This document shows positions 7,526 through 16,285 of a stretch of 64,000 nt of DNA, one piece after another. A model generated the notes under the pieces. That model did no database searches, was not told the DNA's origin, and saw only the letters and a list, made by a program, of their open reading frames with translations. The stretch is from Phytopseudomonas flavescens (GTDB taxonomy: Bacteria > Pseudomonadota > Gammaproteobacteria > Pseudomonadales > Pseudomonadaceae): contig NZ_FNDG01000007.1 in the NCBI RefSeq assembly GCF_900100535.1, forward strand, positions 225,911 to 289,910, written 5' to 3'. Each line of letters opens with the position of its first letter. Positions within the stretch are counted from its first letter, which is position 1. A program made the position numbers and the translations under genes.

Positions 7526-9157
7526 ATGACAGACATCGGCAGACGTGAAGTGATGAGCTGGATGGGCATCGGTGCAATGGCCCCGATGCTCAGCGCCTGC
7601 TCGGGCTTCGCAAGCCCGCGGCAGGATGGGCAATCCGAACTGCAATTGCTGTATTTCGCCGATACCCTGGATGCCCGCCAGCCGGGTCAACCGGTGGTGC
7701 CGGCCACTCGACTGGGGCCGGTTTCCCACCTCGGGCGAGCGCCCTGGCTCAGTGGCAGCAATGCCCACCAGGCCCGTAGCGAACTCAATCCGCTGCTCGA
7801 TGCGCGCCTGGCCGAAGGCGTCAGTACTGGTGGTTATGCCGTACTGGGTGCGTTGCTGGAAGAGCTGCGCCAGCGCCATGGCGCCGAGCGCTGCCTGACC
7901 CTGGAGAATGGCCAGGGCTGGAACGGCAGTGGGCTGGCCTATCTGACCCAGGGAGAGAGTGGCGCGCAGGGTAGCCAGCTGCTGGGCAGCGAGGTGCGGG
8001 TCAGCAGCGATGAGCGCGTACTGTGGCCACAACGCTGTGCCGGCCTTTATCGGCATTTCGCTCGGCCCGTCGTCGGTGCCGGCCTTGCAGACGCCCAGGC
8101 GCTGGGTAGCGAACCTTTCACCCTCATCCGGCGCGCCGGGGTGCGGATCGCGGTAGTGGGGATTACCGACCCTTATGCCGGGGATCAGAACGCCACACTG
8201 AGACAGTGGTACCAATCGCTGCTGCCAGCCTTCAAGGAGGCACGTGCCCAGGCCGATCTGGTCATCGCCCTGGCCGATGTGGGGACCGGTCCCGGCCTGT
8301 GGCTGGCCGAACGCCTGAGCGATGCCGATCTGCTGTTGTGTGCCCGTGGTCAGGACTTCTGGCCGGCGCCGATCGAGGTGCTGCAGAGCAGCGGCAGACG
8401 GGTGCCGGTGGTACTGGGCGGCTGCCGGGCCAGCGGTGCCTTTCATATCGGTTGCCAGCGGCAGGCGGGACAATGGACCTTCGTCGCGCGCTTTCATCCG
8501 GCGTTCGAACATCTGCTGTCCCCGGCAGGCCAGGCGCATGCGGCGCGCTTGCGGACGCAGCTGCAGGGCCAGCGAGCGCCTCACGCCGCCTGGCTCGATC
8601 AGCCACTGGCCAAGGCGCCGCAGGCGCTTTGGCGTCGCGATACGCGGGGCGGCAGCTGGGACCGCCTGCTGCATCAGGCGCTGTCCGATGACGGCCAGAT
8701 GCAGGTGCTGCTGCCTGGCCTGCGTTACGACAGCCCGGTAGCCGCTGGCCAGGCGATTACCCGAGAACACCTGATCAGCCTGACGGGCGGCTATCCGGCC
8801 CCCGTCGTGGAGGCGCCGGTAAAGCCTCTCGAAGGCGTGCTGGAAAACGCAGCCGATCAACTGTTCGGTGATCCCCTGTTACTCGACAACAGCCAGGATC
8901 TGCCGCGCTGGCAGGGGCAGGCCTGGCAGGTCAACTACAGCCCGACCGGCAAGCGGGTTTCCGGTCTGGCTCCACTCGACGGCCTGTGCCGCAGCGTGTC
9001 ACTGACCGATGACGCCAGCCCAGGCGAACCCCTCTGGCAGCGTGTGGAGGCCTGGCTGGCCAGGCAGCCAGGCGACTGGCAGCTACCTGCTCTGCATCTG
9101 CCCAGCGTGCGCTACGTGCAGGGCCATCCCGGCTGGCATCCCAGAGGCGTCAGTTGA
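7526..9157 (+). CDS. SoxB/5'-nucleotidase-like Tat lipoprotein with degenerate metal motifs
   Basis: This 543-residue protein has a Tat-like leader (RR at 6-7) and lipobox LSAC (Cys25). Its overall layout follows SoxB and the 5'-nucleotidase family: GGYAVLGALLEELR, a segment like the GGDTWQGS region, GVRIAVVGITDPY, then a C-terminal part with AITREHLISLTGGYPAP, LEGVLENAADQLFGDP and SPTGKRVSGL. The usual metal ligands are not visible: the D-x-H motif reads ADTLDA, the GGD motif reads ENGQGW, and the late His motif reads GGCRASGA. It may be a pseudoenzyme or a diverged phosphatase. ATG 7526 fits the inferred transcript start better than ATG 7499. The stop overlaps the gspC start. Confidence 0.75.
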   Translation: MTDIGRREVMSWMGIGAMAPMLSACSGFASPRQDGQSELQLLYFADTLDARQPGQPVVPATRLGPVSHLGRAPWLSGSNAHQARSELNPLLDARLAEGVSTGGYAVLGALLEELRQRHGAERCLTLENGQGWNGSGLAYLTQGESGAQGSQLLGSEVRVSSDERVLWPQRCAGLYRHFARPVVGAGLADAQALGSEPFTLIRRAGVRIAVVGITDPYAGDQNATLRQWYQSLLPAFKEARAQADLVIALADVGTGPGLWLAERLSDADLLLCARGQDFWPAPIEVLQSSGRRVPVVLGGCRASGAFHIGCQRQAGQWTFVARFHPAFEHLLSPAGQAHAARLRTQLQGQRAPHAAWLDQPLAKAPQALWRRDTRGGSWDRLLHQALSDDGQMQVLLPGLRYDSPVAAGQAITREHLISLTGGYPAPVVEAPVKPLEGVLENAADQLFGDPLLLDNSQDLPRWQGQAWQVNYSPTGKRVSGLAPLDGLCRSVSLTDDASPGEPLWQRVEAWLARQPGDWQLPALHLPSVRYVQGHPGWHPRGVS

Positions 9158-9579
9158 TCAGCGCACAGCGACTGTGGAGCGGCCTGTGGCTGACCCTCGG
9201 CGCCTGGCTGGCGGCGCAGTGCGTATTGCAGCTCAGCCGTGAACCGCAACCGGCCCGTGCCGCTGCCGTCGATGTGGCAGCGCCCCCTGGCCTGCTGGTG
9301 GGCCACTGGCAACTGAATGCCGACGGCGGCGCACTGCCGCTGACCCGTCTGCCGGTGCAGTACCTGGGCGGGCTGCGTGCGGTGCCGCTGAGCGCCACCG
9401 TGGTGGTGCTGCGCTACGGCCAGCAGGTGCGCAGCGTCAGCCGTGGGCAACGCCTGGCACCCGGCATCGTGCTGCAGGACATAGACGAAACCGGGCTGAT
9501 TTTCGATAACCAGGGGCGGCGCGAGCGCCTGCCCTGGCCGCCACGGCCTGCCGTGACCGGCTTCAAGCGGCAAGGATAA
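9154..9579 (+). CDS. gspC: Type II secretion inner-membrane protein GspC (short form)
   Basis: This 141-residue protein has one N-terminal membrane helix (GLWLTLGAWLAAQCVLQL), a Pro/Ala linker and a homology-region domain (LVGHWQLNADGG, VVVLRYGQQVRSVSRGQRL). It stops before the PDZ or coiled-coil domain of long GspC proteins and so resembles the short HxcP type. GspC links the inner-membrane platform to the secretin. The likely start is TTG at 9154, overlapping the preceding TGA, which suggests translational coupling. Confidence 0.83.
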   Translation: MISAQRLWSGLWLTLGAWLAAQCVLQLSREPQPARAAAVDVAAPPGLLVGHWQLNADGGALPLTRLPVQYLGGLRAVPLSATVVVLRYGQQVRSVSRGQRLAPGIVLQDIDETGLIFDNQGRRERLPWPPRPAVTGFKRQG

Positions 9580-9582
9580 GAG

Positions 9583-11532
9583 ATGATCGTTCGCTACTGC
9601 CTGGCCGCTCTGCTGGCCCTGGGATCGACCCAGACTCTGGCTGAAGGGCTGGACCTGCCGGTCGCCGAGTCGCCGCTGTACGAGGTGAATTTCGTCGACA
9701 CCGAACTCGGCGAGTTCATCGACAGCGTGTCGCAGATCACCGGCACGACCTTTATCGTCGACCCGCGGGTCAAGGGCAAGGTCACCGTGCGCACGGTCGA
9801 GCGCCATGACAGCGAAGCGATCTACGACATCTTTCTCGCGCAACTGCGTGCCCAGGGTTTTGCCGCGGTCAATCTGCCCAACGGCAGCGTGAAGATTCTC
9901 CCCGATCAGGCGGCGCGCCTGGAACCGGTGCCCGTGGACCCCAGCGGCGCACAGCAGGCCGGCGGCGACGGTATCGCCACCCGGGTATTCAGCGTACGCA
10001 ACGCCGCCAGCGAACAACTGCTCGGCATCCTCAAGCCGCTGATCGACCCACGGGTGGGCGTCATCACGCCGTATCCCGCCGCCAACCTGCTGGTGGTCAC
10101 CGATTGGCGCAGCAATCTGGAACGTATCGATCGCCTGCTGGCCGAGCTCGATCAGGTCAGTGACGAGCCGTTGCAGGTGATGCCCCTGCAGCATGCCAGC
10201 GCTGCCGACACCAGTGTGCTGATCACTCGCCTGCTGGCCAGCGAGAAGGGCGGCGACAGCGCCCAGGTGATCGCCGATCCGCGCAGCAACGCCTTGCTGG
10301 TACGTGGCAGTGCGGCCAGCCGTGAGCGGGTGCGTGCCCTGCTGACACAACTGGATCGGCCGGGTGGCGAGCTGCGCAGCTCCAATACCCAGGTGATCTA
10401 CCTGCGCCATGCCAACGCCGCTGAGGTGGTGAAGGTGTTGCGCGGTCTCAGTCAGGAGGCCCCCCAGGTCCCCGGCGAGGGCACGGAGGGCGTCCAGGCT
10501 GCGCGCCTGCCGATCAGTGATTCGGGTGTGCGCCTGGAGTACGAGGAGGGCAGCAACGCAGTGGTGATGGTCGGCCCGGACAGCGAGCTGGCAGCCTACC
10601 GCTCCATCGTCGAACAACTGGACATCCGCCGTGCCCAGGTGGTGGTCGAGGCGATCATCGCCGAGGTCTCCGATTCCCGTGCCGAAGAGCTGGGCGTGCA
10701 GTGGCTGTTCGCCGACGAGAAACTTGGCGCCGGGGTGGTCAACTTCAGCGCGGGCGGCGCGAACATCGCGGGTATCGCCGGTGCGGCGGCCAGTGGCGAC
10801 AACGCCGCCCTCGGTGAGCTGCTTTCCGGTGTCAACGGCGCGACCGCCGGCATCGGCCATTTCGGTGGCGGGTTCAATTTCGCCGTGCTGCTCAATGCGC
10901 TGAAGAGCAAGAGCGGCTTCAACCTGCTGTCCACGCCGACCCTGCTGACCCTGGACAACGCCGAGGCGTCGATTCTGGTTGGCCAGGAAGTGCCTTTCGT
11001 CACTGGCTCGGTGACCCAGAACAACAGCAACCCGTACCAGACCATCGAGCGCCGTGAAGTCGGTGTGAAGCTGCGCATCAAGCCGCAGATCAATATCGAC
11101 AACAGCGTGCGCCTGGATATCGTTCAGGAAGTGTCGTCGATCGCCGACTACGCCTCGGCCAGCGATGTGATCACCAACAAGCGCGAGATCAAGACCAAGG
11201 TGATGGTCGAGGACAACGGCCTGATCATCCTCGGCGGGCTGATCAGCGACGAAATCAGCAATACGGATCAGAAGGTGCCGCTGCTCGGTGACATTCCCGG
11301 GCTCGGCCGGCTGTTTCGTTCCTCCGGCAAGAGCGGCGTCAAACAGAACCTGATGGTCTTCATTCGTCCGCGCATCCTGCGTGACGGGCCGAGCATCGCC
11401 GGTTTCAGTGCCGAGAAATACCAGAATCTGCAGCGCGAGACGGCGCTCAAACTACCCGCGCTGGACGGCGATGCCCGGCTGCAGCAGCTCTTCCCGGCAA
11501 GCCGCGCACGCCTCGATGGGGGCGCCTGGTAA
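9583..11532 (+). CDS. gspD: Type II secretion secretin GspD
   Basis: This 649-residue outer-membrane secretin has a signal peptide (to about residue 20), an N0 domain (YEVNFVDTELGEFIDSVSQI), N1-N3 repeats (VFSVRNAASEQLLGILKPL, MPLQHASAADTSVLITRLL, VIYLRHANAAEVVKVLRGL) and a C-terminal secretin core with GFNLLSTPTLLTLDN, VGQEVPFVTGS and VPLLGDIPGLGRLFR. Length is normal for the family. It starts 3 bases after gspC, and its stop overlaps the gspE ATG (TAATG). No pilotin gene was recognised in this window. Confidence 0.96.
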   Translation: MIVRYCLAALLALGSTQTLAEGLDLPVAESPLYEVNFVDTELGEFIDSVSQITGTTFIVDPRVKGKVTVRTVERHDSEAIYDIFLAQLRAQGFAAVNLPNGSVKILPDQAARLEPVPVDPSGAQQAGGDGIATRVFSVRNAASEQLLGILKPLIDPRVGVITPYPAANLLVVTDWRSNLERIDRLLAELDQVSDEPLQVMPLQHASAADTSVLITRLLASEKGGDSAQVIADPRSNALLVRGSAASRERVRALLTQLDRPGGELRSSNTQVIYLRHANAAEVVKVLRGLSQEAPQVPGEGTEGVQAARLPISDSGVRLEYEEGSNAVVMVGPDSELAAYRSIVEQLDIRRAQVVVEAIIAEVSDSRAEELGVQWLFADEKLGAGVVNFSAGGANIAGIAGAAASGDNAALGELLSGVNGATAGIGHFGGGFNFAVLLNALKSKSGFNLLSTPTLLTLDNAEASILVGQEVPFVTGSVTQNNSNPYQTIERREVGVKLRIKPQINIDNSVRLDIVQEVSSIADYASASDVITNKREIKTKVMVEDNGLIILGGLISDEISNTDQKVPLLGDIPGLGRLFRSSGKSGVKQNLMVFIRPRILRDGPSIAGFSAEKYQNLQRETALKLPALDGDARLQQLFPASRARLDGGAW

Positions 11533-12986
11533 TGAGCCTGTTGCCCTATCGCCTGGCCCGTCAGGCCGGCCTGGCCTGGGTGCCCAGCGAGGGTAGCTGG
11601 AGCCTGTGGCTGTGCGATGACGCCGACAGCGACCAGTTGCAGGAATTGCTGCGTGTCGAGGGTGCGCCCGGCGCGGTGTGTCGCTTGCCGCGGGCCGAGT
11701 TCGAGCAACGCCTGGGCCAGCTGTACCAGGCCGGCGAGGGGGCGAATGCGGCGCTGATCGAGGGCATTGGCGAACAGGTCGATCTCGCCAGCCTGATAGA
11801 CGACATGCCGCGCATCGAGGATCTACTGGAGAGCGACGACGAGGCGCCGGTGATCCGCCTGATCAATGGTCTGTTCGCCCAGGCGCTGCAGTTGCAGGCT
11901 TCGGATATCCATATCGAGACCTTCGAGCAGAGCCTGGTGGTACGCCTGCGCATCGACGGTCACCTGCGCGAGGTGCTGCGCCCGCCACGGGCGCTGTCGG
12001 CCATGCTGGTGTCGCGGATCAAGGTCATGGCACGCCTGGACATCGCCGAAAAACGCCAGCCCCAGGACGGCCGCATCACCCTGCGGGCCGCCGGCCGCGA
12101 GGTCGACGTGCGGGTTTCCACGCTGCCGGGCATTCATGGCGAGCGGGTGGTGATGCGCGTGCTCGACAAGCAGGCCAGCCTGCTGGCGCTGCCCAATCTT
12201 GGTATGCCGCCAGCCGTGGAGCAGGGACTGCGTGCCTGCCTGGGCCGCCCCAATGGCATCGTGCTGAGCACCGGGCCAACTGGCTCGGGCAAGACCACCA
12301 CGCTGTACGCCAGCCTCAACAGCCTGAATGACGGCAGCCGCAACATTCTCACCGTCGAAGACCCGGTGGAATACGCCATCACCGGTATCGGCCAGACCGC
12401 CATCAACCCGCGTGCCGGGCTGACCTTCGCCAGTGGCTTGCGGGCGATCCTGCGCCAGGACCCGGACGTGATCATGCTTGGCGAAATCCGTGATCGGGAA
12501 ACCGCGCAGATTGCCGTGCAGGCCAGTCTCACCGGGCATCTGGTGTTGTCGACCCTGCATACCAACAGTGCAGTGGGTGCCGTGACGCGGCTGCGCGACA
12601 TGGGCATCGAGCCCTTCCTGATCGCTTCCTGCCTGCGTGGCGTGCTCGCCCAGCGCCTGGTGCGTCGCCTGTGCGGCTGTGCCGAACGTCGACCCCTGCA
12701 GGCCGCCGAACGGCAGTTGATGCCGGAGCTGGTCGGCCTCGAATACAGCTTTCATCCGGTCGGCTGCGAAGAGTGCCAGGGTTGCGGTTATCAGGGCCGC
12801 CTGGGGCTCTACGAATTCATCGAGCTGGATGCCGGGCTGATCGCGCTGCTGTACAGCGGCGCCAGCGAGGTGAGCATGCAGGCCTACCTCGAGGATCGTC
12901 GGCAGAGCCTGTCGGCCATGGCCTGCGACTGCCTGGCACGCGGCGACACCAGCCTCGCCGAAGTGCTGCGTGCGGTGCAGGGCTGA
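11532..12986 (+). CDS. gspE: Type II secretion ATPase GspE
   Basis: This 484-residue assembly ATPase drives pseudopilus growth. It shows the N1E region, Walker A (STGPTGSGKTTTLYASL), the Asp box (ILTVEDPVEY), Walker B (DPDVIMLGEIRDRETA), the His box (TGHLVLSTLHTNSA) and the zinc-binding cysteine module (RRLCGCAE and GCEECQGCGYQGR). Its ATG overlaps the gspD stop. All catalytic elements are present. Confidence 0.97.
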   Translation: MSLLPYRLARQAGLAWVPSEGSWSLWLCDDADSDQLQELLRVEGAPGAVCRLPRAEFEQRLGQLYQAGEGANAALIEGIGEQVDLASLIDDMPRIEDLLESDDEAPVIRLINGLFAQALQLQASDIHIETFEQSLVVRLRIDGHLREVLRPPRALSAMLVSRIKVMARLDIAEKRQPQDGRITLRAAGREVDVRVSTLPGIHGERVVMRVLDKQASLLALPNLGMPPAVEQGLRACLGRPNGIVLSTGPTGSGKTTTLYASLNSLNDGSRNILTVEDPVEYAITGIGQTAINPRAGLTFASGLRAILRQDPDVIMLGEIRDRETAQIAVQASLTGHLVLSTLHTNSAVGAVTRLRDMGIEPFLIASCLRGVLAQRLVRRLCGCAERRPLQAAERQLMPELVGLEYSFHPVGCEECQGCGYQGRLGLYEFIELDAGLIALLYSGASEVSMQAYLEDRRQSLSAMACDCLARGDTSLAEVLRAVQG

Positions 12987-12988
12987 GT

Positions 12989-14191
12989 ATGCCGACCTAT
13001 CGCTATCAGGCCGTCGACCTGGCCGGCAAACCGCACAAGGCCAGTCTGCAGGCGGACAGCGAGCGCCACGCCCGGCAGTTGCTGCGCGAGAGCGGCTTGT
13101 TCGCCCGCGAGTTGCATCGTCACGACCCGCAAAGCCGGCAGCCGCGCCGCCAGCGGGTCAGCCGTGCGCAACTGTGCGAGCTGACCCGGCAACTGGCGAC
13201 CCTCACCGGCGCAGGCATTGCGCTGGTCGACGCACTGGGTACTCTGGAGCGGCAGCTGGTCCAGCCAGCGCTGCGCAGCCTGCTGGTGGCGGTGCGCGGC
13301 TCCCTCGCCGAGGGCGTTGGCCTGGCCCGCAGCCTGGCGCGTCAGGGCGGGGTGTTCTCGACGCTGTATTGCGCGCTGGTCGAGGCGGGCGAGCGCTCCG
13401 GTCGCCTGGCCCAGGTGCTCGAACGCCTGGCCGAGCACCTGGAACAGGTCCAGCGGCAACAGCACAAGGCCCGTACCGCGCTGATCTATCCGGCCGTGCT
13501 GATGGGCGTTTCCCTGGCCGTGGTGATCGGCCTGATGACCTTCGTGGTGCCCAAGCTCACCGAACAGTTCGCCCATGCCGGGCAGAGCCTGCCGTGGATC
13601 ACCACGTTGCTGATCGGCATCAGCAATACGCTGGTGCTGCTCGGCCCCTGGCTGCTGGGCGCGGCACTGCTGGCGGCGTTGGTCGGCAAGCTGCTGCTGC
13701 GCAAGCCGCACTGGTGCCTGCGTCGCGATGATCTGCTGCTGCGTTTGCCCCAGGTCGGCGTGCTCCTGCAGGTGCTGGAGAGCGCCCGGCTGTCGCGCAG
13801 CCTGGCGATCCTCGCCGGCAGTGGCGTGCCCTTGCTCGAAGCCCTGCAAGTGGCGACCGCCACGGTCAACAACCGGCGCATCCGCCTGGCCCTGGAGCGG
13901 GTCGGCAGCGAGGTGAAGGGCGGCGTCAGCCTGCACCGCGCCCTGGAGGCCAGCGGCCATTTTCCACCGTTGCTGCTGAACATGGTCGCCAGTGGCGAAG
14001 CCAGCGGCACCCTGCCGGACATGCTCGAACGCGTGGCGGACAACCAGGAGCGTGGCTTCGCCCGCCAGGTGGACACCGCCATGGCGCTATTCGAACCCCT
14101 GATGATTCTGCTGATGGGCGGCGTGGTGCTGTTCATCGTAATGGCCGTGCTGCTGCCGATCATGCAGCTCAATCAGGGCCTGACACTTTGA
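12989..14191 (+). CDS. gspF: Type II secretion inner-membrane platform protein GspF
   Basis: This 400-residue polytopic protein begins MPTYRYQAVDLAGKPHKASL, typical of GspF. It has two T2SSF domains, each ending in membrane helices (IYPAVLMGVSLAVVIGLMTF, then LGPWLLGAALLAALVGKLLL, then LMILLMGGVVLFIVMAVLLP). It anchors GspE and organises pseudopilus assembly. The start lies 2 bases after the gspE stop. Confidence 0.95.
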   Translation: MPTYRYQAVDLAGKPHKASLQADSERHARQLLRESGLFARELHRHDPQSRQPRRQRVSRAQLCELTRQLATLTGAGIALVDALGTLERQLVQPALRSLLVAVRGSLAEGVGLARSLARQGGVFSTLYCALVEAGERSGRLAQVLERLAEHLEQVQRQQHKARTALIYPAVLMGVSLAVVIGLMTFVVPKLTEQFAHAGQSLPWITTLLIGISNTLVLLGPWLLGAALLAALVGKLLLRKPHWCLRRDDLLLRLPQVGVLLQVLESARLSRSLAILAGSGVPLLEALQVATATVNNRRIRLALERVGSEVKGGVSLHRALEASGHFPPLLLNMVASGEASGTLPDMLERVADNQERGFARQVDTAMALFEPLMILLMGGVVLFIVMAVLLPIMQLNQGLTL

Positions 14192-14205
14192 AAAGGAGAG
14201 CCATC

Positions 14206-14640
14206 ATGCGCAGCAATCGTTTCACTCAACGGGGCTTCACCCTGATGGAAATCATGGTGGTGATCTTCATCATGGGGCTGTTGATCGCCGTGGTTGCGCC
14301 CAGCGTGCTGGGTAGCCAGGACAAGGCCATGAAGCAGAAGGTGATGGCCGACCTGTCGACCTTCGAACAGGCCCTGGACATGTACCGCCTCGACAACCTG
14401 CGCTTCCCCAGTAACGAGCAGGGGCTGTCGGCCCTGGTGATCAAACCCACCGTCGAGCCGCTGCCGCGCGCCTGGCGCGCCGATGGTTACATCCGCCGCT
14501 TGCCGCAGGACCCGTGGGGCAACGCCTACCAGTACCGTAGCCCAGGCGAGCATGGTCGGGTCGATGTCTATTCGTTGGGCGCCGATGGCATCGCGGGCGG
14601 CGAGGGCATCGATGCCGACCTGGGCAACTGGGCGCTTTGA
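14206..14640 (+). CDS. gspG: Type II secretion major pseudopilin GspG
   Basis: This 144-residue major pseudopilin has the prepilin leader MRSNRFTQRG, with cleavage expected before FTLMEIMVVIFIMGLL (Glu5 present). The C-terminal part has the calcium-binding GspG signature (LPQDPWGNAYQYRSPGEHG, DVYSLGADG). AAGGAG lies at the right distance before ATG 14206, the strongest ribosome site in the operon, which suits the major subunit. Processing would need a prepilin peptidase (PilD) encoded elsewhere. A repeat insertion follows it. Confidence 0.96.
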   Translation: MRSNRFTQRGFTLMEIMVVIFIMGLLIAVVAPSVLGSQDKAMKQKVMADLSTFEQALDMYRLDNLRFPSNEQGLSALVIKPTVEPLPRAWRADGYIRRLPQDPWGNAYQYRSPGEHGRVDVYSLGADGIAGGEGIDADLGNWAL

Positions 14641-14683
14641 GACGTTGCCATGAACCGGAATGACAGCGGGGTGGAAGGCCCTT

Positions 14684-14867
14684 ACGCAGGATCGACAACG
14701 CCGTTTTTGTCCACCGTTGCCATCGTGAGCGGTGGACGGGTGAAGCGTCGTCCACCCTACGTGGTTGCTGCCATTGTGGATGAACCGGTACGTAGGGTGG
14801 ACAACGCTCCTTTTGTCCACCATTGCGATCGTGAGCGGTGGACGGGTAAAGCGTCGTCCACCCTGCA
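14684..14867. repeat. Two tandem copies of a GTAGGGTGGACAACG-type repeat inside the gsp operon
   Basis: Two related units of about 77 bases (14684-14761 and 14791-14867) share TTTTGTCCACC, ATCGTGAGCGGTGGACGGGT and GTCGTCCACCCT. Within each unit the GTGGAC and GTCCAC segments can pair. Related copies lie at 22260-22290 and 32727-32824. The insertion makes a 246-base gap between gspG and gspH in an operon whose other genes abut or overlap. Confidence 0.85.
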
Positions 14868-14886
14868 TGGCCGGGAGCTCTGGTAG

Positions 14887-15336
14887 GTGTCCAGGCAGCG
14901 CGGTTTCAGCCTGCTGGAGCTGCTGGTCGTGCTGTTCATCGCCGGCTTGCTGACCAGCCTCAGCGTGGCCTGGCTCGACAGCGGTCAGGCGCCGGCGCAG
15001 CAGGCGCTGGAACGCCTTGCCGCGGCCAGCCGCGCCCAGGCCGCAGTCGCGCTGCACGCCGGGCAGATTCATGGCCTGCGCTGGAATGGCCAGCGCCCGG
15101 AGTTCGTGCGCCAGGTACGCGACAACGATCAACTGCGCTGGCAGATCGAGGCGGTCGCGCTGGGGGAGTGGCCGGCAATGTTGCGACCTGACTGGCCGGC
15201 TGCCGGTGAGCCGCGTCTGGTCTTCACGCCAAACGGGGTCGGTCGTGCGCAGGCACTGCGCTGGCATTGGCCCGATGGAGGCGAACGGTGGCAGTGGGAC
15301 AGCGCCGGTCGTTTGCAGCGGACGTCCGCGCCATGA
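14887..15336 (+). CDS. gspH: Type II secretion minor pseudopilin GspH
   Basis: This 149-residue minor pseudopilin starts at GTG 14887 with a very short leader (MSRQRG) and a cleavage context before FSLLELLVVLFIAGLLTSL. The C-terminal half, with LVFTPNGVGRAQALRWHW, matches GspH-type proteins. No clear ribosome site precedes the GTG, and the gene directly follows the repeat block. It overlaps gspI by 4 bases (ATGA). Confidence 0.88.
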   Translation: MSRQRGFSLLELLVVLFIAGLLTSLSVAWLDSGQAPAQQALERLAAASRAQAAVALHAGQIHGLRWNGQRPEFVRQVRDNDQLRWQIEAVALGEWPAMLRPDWPAAGEPRLVFTPNGVGRAQALRWHWPDGGERWQWDSAGRLQRTSAP

Positions 15337-15698
15337 CGCGCCAACGGGGTTTCACCCTGCTCGAAGTGACGGTCGCCCTGGGTATCGCCGCCATGCTGGC
15401 GGTCATGACCAGCCAGGTGCTGCGCCAGCGCCTGGCCGTGCAGCAAAGCGTTCAGCAGCATCAACTCGGCGCGCTGTGTGCCCGCGAGCTGGAGGCACGC
15501 TTCGCGGTCGAGCAGCTCTGGCCTGCGCAGAACGGCCTCGCTGGTGTTCTCGCCCAGGGCCATGAGAACTGTCACTGGCAACTGCAGATGCAGGGCACCG
15601 GTGTACGGGACCTGCGGCGTGCCGAGCTGAGCCTGTTCGCCGATGGCGATCGCCGCGAGTCGCTGGGCTCGTACCAGCTGTTTCTGGTGCGCCCGTGA
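15333..15698 (+). CDS. gspI: Type II secretion minor pseudopilin GspI
   Basis: This 121-residue protein has leader MTRQRG and the class III signal FTLLEVTVALGIAAMLAVMT. The mature domain has the GspI-like segments ALCARELEARFAVEQ and GSYQLFLVRP. GspI nucleates the pseudopilus tip together with GspJ and GspK. It overlaps both gspH and gspJ by 4 bases. Confidence 0.9.
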   Translation: MTRQRGFTLLEVTVALGIAAMLAVMTSQVLRQRLAVQQSVQQHQLGALCARELEARFAVEQLWPAQNGLAGVLAQGHENCHWQLQMQGTGVRDLRRAELSLFADGDRRESLGSYQLFLVRP

Positions 15699-16285
15699 GG
15701 GGCGGGCAGCGCGGCTTGACCCTGGTGGAACTGCTGGTCGCCCTGGCACTGACGGCCTTGCTCGGCGTGCTGCTGGCCGCCCTGGTCAATGGCTGGATCA
15801 ACGTTCGCGAACGCCTTTCGCAGGGCTCTGCGGGGATGCCGGTGCTGGATTTCTGCCTGGCGCTGGAGCGTCGTTTCGATAGCACCGTGCTGCGTCAACT
15901 GCATGAGCGGCGGTTACCGCTGGCCTTGAACTGGCTGGACTGGCGGCCGGACGAGCTGCAACTGCAATGGGTGGCGCTGGGTGCCTGGCCGAGCGCCGAA
16001 GGCGGTGCCCGTCTGCAGCGTCAGCGTCTCGATTACGACCGCCGCAGCCAGCGTCTGCTGCTGCACACCTCCAGCGATCTGTACGCCGCAGCCGCACCGG
16101 TCTGGGCACTGCGCGAGCAGCTGGATCGAGTGGAATCGGTGAGTTTTACCTTTCGTCAGGACAGCCGCTGGCTGGCCTGGCCATCGACGGACAGGTTGCG
16201 ACCCGACAGGGGCGTGCGCCTGACTTTTCAGCGGGATGGAGCACCCTATGTCTGTACGTTCGCCCTGCCGTGGGGCCGTTCATGA
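15695..16285 (+). CDS. gspJ: Type II secretion minor pseudopilin GspJ
   Basis: This 196-residue protein starts at GTG 15695, inside the gspI stop region. The prepilin signal is RGLTLVELLVALALTALLGV; Leu replaces the usual Phe at mature position 1 or 2. The remainder matches GspJ: LALERRFDSTVLRQ and VRLTFQRDGAPYVCTFALPWG. It belongs to the tip complex of the pseudopilus. It overlaps gspL by 4 bases. Confidence 0.9.
   Translation: MRGGQRGLTLVELLVALALTALLGVLLAALVNGWINVRERLSQGSAGMPVLDFCLALERRFDSTVLRQLHERRLPLALNWLDWRPDELQLQWVALGAWPSAEGGARLQRQRLDYDRRSQRLLLHTSSDLYAAAAPVWALREQLDRVESVSFTFRQDSRWLAWPSTDRLRPDRGVRLTFQRDGAPYVCTFALPWGRS

Noticed and set aside
9154..9579. GspC as a truncated gene
   Set aside because: The gene abuts gspD in frame with intact overlap signals, and short GspC proteins exist in the Hxc type. 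It looks naturally short.
9112..10860. 582-residue frame on the minus strand opposite gspC and gspD
   Set aside because: It is a high-GC mirror frame rich in Gln, His and Gly. gspD on the plus strand has full family motifs.
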